Shown here: positions 1 through 12,710 of the stretch, in pieces
Numbering within the stretch: the first letter of the stretch is position 1
Layout of the letters: every line of letters starts with the position of its first letter
Assembly: GCA_910592005.1 (NCBI GenBank)
Contig: CAJVPP010002605.1
Coordinates: 1 to 14,164 of the forward strand
Direction: 5' to 3'
Origin: Funneliformis mosseae
Lineage: Eukaryota; Glomeromycota; Glomeromycetes; Glomerales; Glomeraceae
DNA length: 14,164 bases
Translations under genes and position numbers: made by a program
Notes under the pieces: generated by a model
What the model saw: the letters and a program-made list of their open reading frames with translations, nothing else
What the model was told of the DNA's origin: nothing
Database searches by the model: none

Positions 1-938
1 TATATATTAAATTATATTTTTTATATAATAATTATATTATTAACATTAATATTTTATTTTTTATTAAAAAATTAATATTTTTTTTTTATGTTTGCAGACA
101 AATTTGCCTGCTCTACAGTTTAAGGGATAATAATATGTAATAAGGTATAATCATCATAAAAGAATGATCAACATTATATTTTTTTTTGACTTTAAATATT
201 TGAAACCTTTTAAATATATTTTAAAATAAACTATTACATTATAATTAATTTTACTACTATATCATTTTTAAATTATATTAATATATTGATATTTTACAAC
301 TTATACAACTGATATAACATACTGATATATGAATTCTATAAAAGGAAATTGATTAACATGCCCGTGATCAGAATATCTTGATATCAGATATAATATATAA
401 TACATAATAAATTTAATTATAAATTAATATTATGAATTTTATTAATAAAAATACTTAATTTAAATATTAAAATAATATCTTAGGCATTTTTATATTATAA
501 TAGGCTTTAAAAATAATATTAAATAAACGGTAAATCTCGTGACTCAAGCCTAGATTTACTGCAGAATTATCTGTGTAGCCTATACACAACGAGCCCGTAA
601 CTGCTCAATAAACGTTCTAAGTAATCGAAAAAAAAAAAAGGCTTCGTTTCGTCAGCATTTAACGAATATTACGAATTATTGACAAGTACCTCGGTTAGTT
701 TGTTAAACATTCTTTCAATTTATAACAAATAAAAACCACTCCAGTGTAACAATTTTATTGATTATAAAAATTTACCTCCATATTCCGCAACAGAGAGGTA
801 TTGGGTTTTTATTCATAACAATAGATCTGTTAGTTTTTTTTTAACTCCATTATTTTATACTTTTCATTAATTCCTTTATACTCTTATTTCAAAACTTTTT
901 TTCTGTTTTTCTTTTAAAAAGTTTTCTTTTAAGAAAAC
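1..938. other. AT-rich upstream region and leader of the BRPF-like gene
   Basis: No complete gene is visible here. The first 540 bases are very AT-rich and low in complexity. A pyrimidine-rich stretch ending in tttgcag at 91-97 resembles a 3' splice site. It is followed by a short open stretch closing with taa at 128-130, which could be the last exon of a gene lying to the left, but this is weak. From about 540 the sequence becomes more mixed and includes an A12 run at 628-639. It then turns pyrimidine-rich just before the start codon at 939. This is the expected place for the promoter and 5' leader of the plus-strand gene. I could not assign a TATA box or a transcription start with confidence. 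Confidence 0.4.
921..938 (+). repeat. Perfect 8-bp inverted repeat abutting the start codon
   Basis: The arms are gttttctt (921-928) and aagaaaac (931-938), separated by 2 bases. The right arm ends one base before the ATG at 939. In mRNA this could form a small AU-rich hairpin at the initiation codon. A chance origin is quite possible in sequence this AT-rich. Confidence 0.4.
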
Positions 939-3900
939 ATGAACCCAATTAAAGAAAATACTGCTTCACCTGAACATTCAATTGAACCTGTAACTACTCA
1001 TACTCGTAATAAAATAGTATTACGAGCGAATAGATCTACTACACATAAACCTCGTAATTCTAGTGGTGGGGGTGGCGGTTCTAATAGAACATATAATAAG
1101 CGTGCTAGCAAGAAAAATAAGCTTATAAAGACATCAAAAACGCGGAATAAAAATAAAGAAATTATTAGTACATCAAAAGAAGTAAACGAAAGTCGAATAA
1201 TTCCTGTTGAGGAACCTCCGAGAGAAGAGCTACCTTACGATAGATTTTTTCCTGATTTAAAATTAGATGAAAAATTAGTTGTGGTTTATGTTTCTTCTAA
1301 AGATCTTGTAGGGGATCGAGTAGAGGAAAAGGAAGTTGAGACGACAATAACGAAAGAAGAGAATGGTGAAATAGCAGCAAGAAATGTAAAGAGTGCAGTA
1401 CAAACTCAGGAATACGGTGATGTGAATGATCATTCAATTGCTATCGAAAATAATATGACAATTTCTACCTCAACAACTGAACAGGCTCAAATTGAAGAAA
1501 TTAGAACAACTATTGTGCTTTTGAACAATAATCATCAGGAAGATAAAATTCAAGAAGTGTTACCACCAACAAGCAATATACATTCCATTAAGGGTTCTGG
1601 ATGTTCTCAAGATTCATTTGCTTCATTACCAAAGAATTTTGAAGAAACATCCACACCTAAAGATTCTGAAGAGATTTCGTCATCAAAAGATCTGAATGAA
1701 GAAATGAGTGAAGAAACTCCAAGTCCGAAAATTTCATCCCGAAAATCGTCGATAGAGAAAACTTTTCGTAAAGATGCAAAAGATGATCATGATGATGATA
1801 CCGCGAGTTTTAAGGCTTCATCTCATGATGATATGGATGAAGAAACTATTGACGAGGATGAACAGGATGAAATGCAGATAGAGTTAGAGAATAGCATGAT
1901 GAAATTACCGAGTATTAATTATGACGTAACGGTAGAAAATAAATCACTTGATAAGGAAATGGATTGGATATTTACAAACCCGATAGTAGCAGCCGATGAT
2001 CATAACGTGGTAGAAAATGGAGTAAAAAAAGATCAAGTTATTGTAGAAGGTCCTTCTACGGCTATTATTACAACCGTAGAAGATAATATGCCAATTGCAC
2101 AACCGCCCCCGGTTAAAAAACTTCCGGTTCCTTCCTTTAAGCGAATTAATTTCACTAAAGAGGAACCCGATGAAACATTTGTTAGACCAGAAGGACATTA
2201 TATTCGTCATGTTGGTACGTTTATATTAAAAAAAAATTATGTTGTATAAAATAAGAGAATGCTAAAAACTTAATTTATAACGTATAAATTCTAATGTATA
2301 TTTCTTGTTATCTAACTTTGATAGAATTATCAGAAAAGGATCTTGTGGAAATTGTTGAGTATGATATGGATGAACAAGGCATATATAAATATATTTTTTG
2401 TTATACTATTATGGTAGCCATTTTTACGATTAGTACATGAATATTTTATACTTACAGATTATATACAATTTAGATGATTATTGGCTAAAATCTTTGAATG
2501 AAGAAAGAAGGAAGGATGACTTGGGTGAAATTTCCGCTGATGTCTTTGAAGCTGTTATTGATAGACTGGAAAAAGAATGGTTCGATTTGGTTAGTAAATT
2601 AATTTATTATTTGATTTATTATAATAATTATTTATATATTCATTATTCGAAATAAAATTGTAATTAGACCAAAAATTTACCAAAAGGTAATACAGACAAA
2701 GATAGTATGACTCCAGAAGATTCAACTTGTGCAATTTGTGATGATGGAGAATGTGAAAACAGCAATGCAATAGTATTTTGTGATGGGTGTAATCTTGCTG
2801 TACATCAAGGTAATTTAAAAATTTTTATTTAAAGTTATGAATGGTTTTCCTATTAAAAAAATTATTTATTTATTTATTCATAAATTATAGATTGCTATGG
2901 AATTCCTTATATTCCTGAAGGGCAATGGCTATGCCGTAAATGTATAGTTTCGCCAGAGACACCAGTGGTATGAACTATGTAAAGTTTACCTTTAAAAGTT
3001 TTGTTGATGTCATTCCAGCAGCACAGAAATAAAATTTTTTGAGTCTTGTTTATTATTCATTATTAGTCGTGTATATTTTGCCCAAATGAAGGAGGTGCCT
3101 TCAAAAAAACTAATACAAATCGTTGGGCGCATTTACTTTGTGCTTTATGGATTCCTGAAGTTGGATTGTCGAATACGGTATATATGGAACCGATCGATAA
3201 TATAGAGGGAATTCCACGGGGACGTTGGAAATTGGTAATATTTATTTACTTTGCCTATTATTGTAACCGCCTATATCTTCTTCCATTGTTCAATTCATTT
3301 GCTCAGAACCTTTTTTTTGATATCTTTCCTTCAAAAATTTAATATATATTAATTTGGTCGTTTTCTAATGAATTTTTATAAATCATTAGAAATGTTACAT
3401 TTGCGAAAAGAGAATGGGCGCATGTATACAATGTCAAAATACTCATTGCTGTACAGCCTTCCATGTAACATGCGCAAGAAAGGCGAAACTTTGTATGAGA
3501 ATGAAATTCCCTGACGAAAACCATAATCATTATATTATGAAAGCTTATTGTGATAAACACACGCCTGTAATTACATTTATAATTAATATTTTTTGATATT
3601 CTGTCAGTATTCTTGCTTATTACTACTAATATGCATTCTGCAGCGAGATTATAGAGAACAAATTGACGTTGCGAGTACAGTTGCTGCGGCGCAAAAACTA
3701 TTAATGGATCCCGTTCAAACAGGAAAGAGACGCCGACATGACATCGACTATGGGACTGATGAATCCGACGATTATGTTCCAAGTGATAGCGAAGAAGAAG
3801 ATATGGAAGATCAATACATTGATAAAACAGAAATATCTCATTCGCGTAAAACAAGGAAACGAAAACAAACGGATGATGTAACAAGTAACCGCAAAACGAA

Positions 3901-6260
3901 TAAAGCTCTACGTAGCATTGAAAATGGGCAAGTTGCTCAATCTGTTGAGAATAAGAATTCTAAAGCTGCCCGTGCGTACAATCATACTTATACCGATACT
4001 GCGCCTGTAGCTCCTGCGGTTATAATGGAGAAGGTATTACCAGTGTTAGCAAGACAAAAGGGCACAATGCGAAAAAAACCGGAGCTTATTACCATCATTT
4101 GTAAATATTGGTCTTTAAAGAGAGAATTTCGACGCGGAGCTCCTTTATTGAAGAGATTACACCTTGAGGTACGACATTAACTCTATTACCATTTTCATTT
4201 TCTATAATTCAATAATCATTTTTTTTTATTTTTTATTTATTTTATTTTAAAAAAGCCATGGACGGCCTCTGCTTCTGCCCACAAACAATCCGAGGAAGAA
4301 AAATGGGCCAAATATATGGTGGGAATATATTTATTTAAAATTTTATTCAAATATACATGTGTTTACCTTATAATCACTATCTAGGCAATGACTGACCTTC
4401 GTAAAGATCTGGAAAAAGTAAGAATGTTAGTTGATTTGGTACACAGGCGTGAAAAGGAAAAATTAAAGAAAACAAGATTACAAGTGAAATATCTGGAGAC
4501 GATTCTTTTCCCTCTTGATTATATTCTTCGTCCTGCATTAGAAGAAATTGTGGCGTAAATATTCATTATAACCTTTTGATATTGTTTTTTATTTTTGTTT
4601 TTAAAGTTTAATTTTTTTTATTCTTAATAGATTGGATAAAAATGAAATATTTGCAAAACCAGTGTCAATTGAAGAAGTACCTGATTATTTAATACACATT
4701 ATGCATCCAATGGACTTTGGGACAATGCGCAAAAAGATTGATGCACATGAATATAGTCTGGGTAGTGGATTGCAAGGATTCAAGGTATAATCCATTATTT
4801 AAATTTTATTTAATGAAATTTTACAAGTTTTTATCTGATCAATAACTTCGTATTGGAAATTAGGATGATCTTGAGCTTGTATTTCGTAATGCCATGACAT
4901 ACAATACTTCTGACACGATTTATTATCGAGTTGCTAAAAAATTACAGATTCAATCACAATCCATTGTTGCTAATGCTGAGCAAGATTATTCTGGCTTAAA
5001 TATAGATCCTAAAAAAGGTGTTTTGGACGTTCCGTTGCATCCAGAAATATTCACTTATAATTCAGATCCGTTAAAATTTCCGGAACCTAAAAAGAAGATT
5101 GTACCAAAGAGGAACAAAAAGACGCGTGGGAGATCAGCACGTGGTAATGCAACAGAGAATGGCGAAGGACTTTCACGCGTATTACGTAGCCGTACTTCAA
5201 GATTAGCTACAACCTCAAAAAAACCAGAACAAGAAACAAAAGTTGAAGAAACTAAAGTAAAGGAAACTATTGATGGCAGGAAATTGCCAAAAGGATGGAT
5301 TTATTTAACAGATGAAGATGATGAGGAGGAGGGGAATGAAGAGTCAATTCCACTTATAAATGGGATTGAATATCAAGTTCCTGTCGTTGATAACGATAAT
5401 GTGATTGCTACGCGAACAAGGTCTCGTAAAAGCAGCGTATCAGAAATGATAATAAAGACTGAAGATGATGAAACTGAAATGTCAGTCGGTAAGTTCTTGT
5501 TACCTTATTATTAAATATTTATTTCACGTTTATTAATGTAATATAAAAAAAAATTTATAGAACCTTTAGAGGTAGTTAGACGTAGTCGATCTAACAGTCA
5601 AAATATGAGTGAGGCTGCATTGGTTACTACTCCAAATTCAGAAATCACTGTACAAACTCGTAGCCGAAAAGGATCTATTGATTCATCAACTGCAGAAATT
5701 ACGAACGTTCCCTTCGGTAGCTTGGTTTGGGCAAAGATGCAGGGATTTCCTTGGTATCCTGCTGAGGTACTTTTTTAATTCCAAGTATTCCAAGTTATTT
5801 CTATTGTATATTTCTTATTAATCATAAATTATTCTTCGTAGGTTGCAGATCCTGAAAAAGCGAATATTACATCAGTAATCCGGGCAGACAAAAAAGAGGG
5901 TGATACATACTTGGTCCATTTCTTTGACGAGAGAAAACTCGGAAAGAAGAGTTATAATCGTAGTTGGTAAGTAATTCAATAATTTAATGGTTCTTCACTT
6001 ATATAACATGTAGTTTAAAATTAAATTTTGTTTTTAAATGATTTAGGAAATGGGTTCCAGCAAACAAAATAATTCTTATGGGAGATGAAAAGACAGATTT
6101 GGCAAAGTTAAAAGACAGAGGAATGAAAAATAAGATGAAACGAGAAATTCCGAATGCATATGAAGCTGCTTGTAAATCAAAAGGACGTGAACCAGTCCTA
6201 TTAGATCAATTTACTAAATCAATAACGGTTCCATTAAGAAGAAACAGTCGTAATAAATAG
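939..6260 (+). CDS. BRPF/Nto1-like histone acetyltransferase scaffold (PHD-knuckle-PHD, bromodomain, PWWP)
   Basis: Exons: 939-2214, 2325-2378, 2474-2589, 2668-2809, 2891-2967, 3067-3234, 3390-3566, 3644-4168, 4256-4318, 4385-4554, 4631-4784, 4864-5488, 5561-5766, 5842-5966, 6047-6260; 1363 residues. Residues 1-413 are Ser/Glu/Asp/Lys-rich and look disordered, with a glycine run near 43. About 414-482 is the enhancer-of-polycomb-like segment ([13 protein letters not shown]). PHD1 runs from C503/C506 to about 551 (FCDGC, WLCRKC). The zinc knuckle begins at C557/C560 and PHD2 at C613/C616. The bromodomain covers about 885-1003, with the acetyl-lysine-binding Asn at 988 (TYN). The PWWP domain (GFPWYP, 1244-1249) starts near 1235. 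Basic tracts in the eighth and twelfth exons look like nuclear localisation signals. In known BRPF and Nto1 proteins this set scaffolds a MYST acetyltransferase and reads H3 tails; that role is inferred from the family. The start is the first ATG of the long first exon. The second intron has a GC donor. Domain calls are firm; exact junctions are hand-derived. Confidence 0.93.
2379..2473 (+). other. GC-AG intron 2 of the BRPF-like gene
   Basis: The conserved segment VEYDMDEQ is followed by DDYWL only if splicing joins gaacaag (ending at 2378) to atgattattgg (from 2474). The intron then starts gcatat and ends tttag. No GT donor restores this reading simply. A GT at 2414 would add 12 extra hydrophobic codons and leave a 44-base intron, which is shorter than any other intron here. 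A stronger-looking acceptor, cttacag ending at 2457, must be skipped. From the same donor it would shift the frame into a tga after six codons. Confidence 0.7.
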
Positions 6261-6763
6261 AAATACGAAATATTATCCCATTATTATGGTGATAAAACCA
6301 TTTTACCGTTCTTTCATAATTGGATTGGCCTCGCGTAAATCATTTGAAAAATACTGGAAAGACTGGTTATTTTTCTTTACTTTCCTCCTGATCTTAATGT
6401 AAAGAAACATATCCTTCTTTTTACATTACTTTAATAAATATTATCAGGAAATTTTATTACGTAACAATAATATCTTTTATAGCAAAAAAAAATTAAAATT
6501 TTTTTTTAAGGTTAAGTTATTATTGGAATATTTTGTTACAATTATCTTTATTTAATTTTAATTAATCACTGTTCCTTGATTCTATTTATTTATTCATACC
6601 ATAGATTTTAAGTGAAATTTTAATTAGAAAAGTATTGAACTATCAAAATGTGAAGCAAAAAAATAACGCACATTTAATATCATTTGTAAAATATTCATTA
6701 ACAATTTATTTTTATATCATTATTAATGTAAATAAAATAGTTTATCGAAAATTATTAATTGAA

Positions 6764-6768
<5 letters not shown>

Positions 6769-6805
<37 letters not shown>
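6769..6805. repeat. T26-A11 homopolymer junction
   Basis: A run of 26 T (6769-6794) is followed directly by 11 A (6795-6805), so the inner 22 bases are a perfect palindrome. It lies between two convergent genes. On either strand it can act as a poly(dA:dT) tract. The run length is easily miscounted by sequencing. Confidence 0.9.
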
Positions 6806-6866
6806 TTAATATTGCAATATACTACTCTATCTAATTTATAATTAATGTTCAAACAAAAAAAAAAGT

Positions 6867-6880
6867 GAGAGAGAGAGAGA
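6867..6880. repeat. (GA)7 microsatellite
   Basis: Seven perfect GA units lie just beyond the SSL2 stop codon, in what should be its 3' untranslated region (CT on the transcribed sense strand). No function is evident. Confidence 0.9.
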
Positions 6881-6898
6881 ACCCAGTAAACTGTGTCA

Positions 6899-10400
<3,502 letters not shown>

Positions 10401-10560
10401 ATTTTTATTATTGTTATTATTGTTAAACTAACTATGGATTGTAAATATGTTAAAAATTTTTTTTTTGGAAGGAAAAAAAAAAGACGAAAAAAATGTTTAA
10501 TCATCAATCATCAACTAGCCGCCGAAGTATTTATAATTTTTTTTTTTTTTTTAATGAATA
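10401..10560 (-). promoter_or_regulatory. Likely SSL2 promoter/leader with poly(dA:dT) tracts
   Basis: Immediately upstream of the SSL2 start are several A/T homopolymers: T10 (10457-10466), then GGAAGG, then A10 (10473-10482), and a run of about 15 T near 10537-10552. Poly(dA:dT) tracts are typical of nucleosome-poor promoters in fungi, so this is a reasonable core promoter or leader. The exact start site is not visible, and part of the region overlaps the end of the open frame described at 10511-10951. Confidence 0.3.
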
Positions 10561-10951
10561 ATTGGTTATTGTATCTATAATGGATTTGGATTGACATTTT
10601 CATGACGCAATTTTGGACTAAATAAATATTACAATTTCGATTTCGACAGCAATTGCGCCTACATGTATGCACAGACCCACAGATTTTACCACTTTGAGTA
10701 CAACAAACAAAGCGAATGTGTAATGTACTCTCAGAGAATGGTAATAGTTTCTGAATGATGTGTTGTGCATTATTACCTAATTCTTTGATCGTTCATCTTC
10801 ATCTTCGATCCATTCTTAAAATACCTTCCTTGGATTCGTTTTTCGTTAAAATATTTTTATAATACGCGTAATACGCGGATTTTAGTTTCATTTTGTTAAC
10901 GAAAGTATAGGAACCAAGAAAAGAATCAGAGTTGCGAAGATCACTTACATA
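10511..10951 (-). other. Unexplained cysteine-rich open frame, possibly an eroded or unannotated gene
   Basis: One minus-strand frame is open from 10951 to 10802 (50 codons), meets two TGA codons (10801-10799 and 10795-10793, one codon apart), then stays open from 10792 to a TGA at 10513-10511 (93 codons). Two stops in about 146 codons is far fewer than expected in DNA this AT-rich. The second part contains eight Cys within about 33 residues (VCC, KIC, HTC, RNCC, RNC, QNC), a spacing suggestive of zinc or disulfide ligands, then a poly-Lys stretch made by the T-rich promoter tract. The first part has an internal ATG at 10891-10889. I do not recognise the family. It could equally be non-coding upstream sequence of SSL2. 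A 26-base gap with gt...ag ends at 10776-10751 is too short for an intron here. Confidence 0.25.
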
Positions 10952-10954
10952 TTA

Positions 10955-11610
10955 TAAAAATCATAGAATTGATAATTTTACATTAAACATATATAAAAAA
11001 AAATTTTTTTTTTTACAAATTTTGCATTTTTAGAAATAAATTGGCTTTGCATTGCACGAATCCAGTAGCTCTAGTCTCGGCGAAATTTTTGTAGTGTGGC
11101 AATAGTGATATGTTAGTTATGGTTTATAAATCTTCCATGTTTCTCTTCCAAACTTGATGAACCCTGTGTCATAATAATTGGTCAACACGAACGTGACGAA
11201 TAACCGTTTTGATAACTGTTTATGCAAAAAAAGTCTCGGAATCCAGTAATTTTCGACTTTTCAAAATTATTACTTTTTACCAACACACTTATCAGATCTG
11301 TTCTTTGAGAACATTTGTAATATAGTGGAGTTCAACTATGTGAAATGCAAATAAACCAAATATTATTAAACATGATGAAGATCTTGCATGATTGGGAAAA
11401 AAAGTAGTTTATGTGAAACAAATCATACAAGTATCTTTATGAACAATTGAAAAGAAATCTGTTTGCAGTTTAAAAAGATTTCTAATCAACGGCAATATCG
11501 GGTATTGGCAAATCATGTTTCTTTGATTTACGTCTTAATCCAACTTTTATGTGAGGATACTATTATCATTTTCAGCCTCTCAATGATCAATATTTCTATT
11601 GTTTCAAGGG
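10955..11610. other. Intergenic region with raised G+C, no gene assigned
   Basis: Much of this stretch is clearly richer in G+C than the other intergenic DNA; 11041-11100, for example, is 28/60 G+C by direct count. Several minus-strand frames stay open for 25-45 codons, at 11485-11559 and around 11120-11255. No start, splice pattern or family match joins them. A palindromic A9/T11 run lies at 10995-11014. The motif aatccagta occurs twice (near 11059 and 11239). It may be an eroded gene or transposon, a non-coding RNA gene or distal promoter DNA. Confidence 0.3.
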
Positions 11611-11678
11611 TTTAACAATGACCTATAGAACATATGATGATATGTTATCTGGCATCAGAGTTCAAACTAGAATAATAA

Positions 11679-11721
11679 AAATTCCGGATTTACCAGATTT
11701 TTATTTCAAAATCCGGATTTT
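11679..11721. repeat. CCGGAT repeat pair with a perfect 14-bp palindrome
   Basis: The word attccggattt (near 11681) recurs as aaaatccggatttt at 11708-11721, which is a perfect 14-base palindrome. Related fragments follow downstream (ggccggaac near 11742, aatccgat near 11909, gtccaggatttt near 11960). This suggests a decayed dispersed repeat. An open frame running across it has low-complexity sequence and is not believed. Confidence 0.4.
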
Positions 11722-12032
11722 ATTGGCTGTAATTTTTTTAGGCCGGAACATATCAATTTTGCGTAACATTTTTTTTTTCGATTGTCATAAAAAGTTTATT
11801 TACATTTTTATCATAAGAATTAAAATTATTTATTTATTTATACATTGATGATCAATATAACCGAAAACTAATTCATATTTTTTAATATATATTTTAACAA
11901 ATACAATAAATCCGATAAAATTTAAATATATGCAGGATAACTTTAAGGTTTTTAAAAAGTCCAGGATTTTTTTTTTTTATAAAAGATAATTAACCAGTAT
12001 ATGCTAAAGTCTAGTACACTGGCATATGGTAG
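11722..12032. other. AT-rich intergenic sequence
   Basis: Apart from the decayed CCGGAT-like fragments and homopolymer runs, I see no gene, RNA or intact repeat in this stretch. Confidence 0.5.
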
Positions 12033-12682
12033 CATAGCGGGCTTTTTCTGTGATTGGCTAATTATACACTAATATGATTGGCTAATAACAAATCATGTGA
12101 CTATTCGTTTTAATAAAAATTTTACTTTTTTAAGTCGGAAATTCATTAATATTTATGTGAAAATATTATGTAAAAAGGATCAAATTATCTTTAACAAGTG
12201 AAAAATATATTAAATATTTTTTATTAAATTATATTAATGTAAAATACATTTAGATATTTATCTAAATTACAATTCATTATTAGTTATTTGGTTTAAAAAT
12301 TTAAATCAAATTATACAATAAAGTTAAAATATGAAAGAATAGTTGTACTTTATCTATCATTTATTAGAAATAATCCAACCTTCTCTTATATTTGTGTAAA
12401 TAAATAAGTTTAAAAATATATAATTCCAAATTTCAATCTCTTTTTCTCTCTCTCTCTCTCTATATATAAAATAACACATTGTAAAGAAATACTTTTTAGC
12501 TAAGTTCTGAATTACCTTACTTTTTATCAAATTACTTTTAACAGTTTATAAAACAGAAGATAAACTTTAGAAATTTTTTTATTGCAACCCTTGCGAATTT
12601 AAGAAGATAATCAACATTTTATATGAATTTAATATTTGACAATCATTTTTAAAATCAACCAATCAGGCTTAAGCCTGCTATG
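12033..12682. mobile_element. Putative non-autonomous DNA transposon with imperfect terminal inverted repeats
   Basis: The left end catagcgggctt (12033-12044) pairs with aagcctgctatg at the right end (12671-12682), 11 of 12 matching. Inside both ends the inverted match continues imperfectly through a tgattgg word. On the left tgattggctaat occurs twice (12051-12062 and 12075-12086), and the right end carries related words in inverted orientation. The roughly 650-bp interior has no open frame, so it would depend on a transposase from elsewhere. No clear target-site duplication was found, so the outer limits are uncertain. Confidence 0.4.
12446..12461. repeat. (CT)8 microsatellite followed by TA repeats
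   Basis: Eight CT units are followed directly by an alternating TA run, inside the putative element at 12033-12682. It has the look of a slippage-prone simple repeat. Confidence 0.85.
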
Positions 12683-12710
12683 TTGATCATTAGTGATATA
12701 TTAATTATAG

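Larger units (their letters stand above)
6261..6898. other. Convergent intergenic region with 3' ends of both genes
   Basis: There is no gene between the stop of the BRPF-like gene and the stop of the SSL2 gene, which point toward each other. Candidate cleavage signals are AATAAA at 6433-6438 for the plus-strand transcript and its complement TTTATT at 6705-6710 for the minus-strand transcript. Both are common words in such AT-rich DNA. The 3' untranslated regions may overlap. The rest is low-complexity A/T sequence. Confidence 0.5.

Noticed and set aside
1944..2210. 88-codon minus-strand open frame
   Set aside because: Antisense to the first exon of the BRPF-like gene, with low-complexity composition and no recognisable domain.
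3339..3884. 181-codon minus-strand open frame
   Set aside because: It lies antisense across the PHD2 exon and the following acidic exon of the BRPF-like gene, whose plus-strand reading is strongly conserved.
10663..10758. 31-codon plus-strand ORF
   Set aside because: Too short, no supporting signals, and overlapped by a longer minus-strand open frame.
10751..10776. A gt...ag gap that would splice two coding-looking minus-strand segments
   Set aside because: At 26 bases it is much shorter than any intron in the window (63 or more), and the frame reads straight through it without splicing.
11485..11559. 25-codon minus-strand frame ending in TAG that reads like a protein C-terminus
   Set aside because: The upstream 'acceptor' lacks a pyrimidine tract and no earlier exon could be connected; kept only as part of the G+C-island observation.
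11618..11848. 76-codon plus-strand open frame
   Set aside because: It runs through the CCGGAT repeat region and T-rich DNA; Ile/Phe-rich low-complexity product with no family resemblance.
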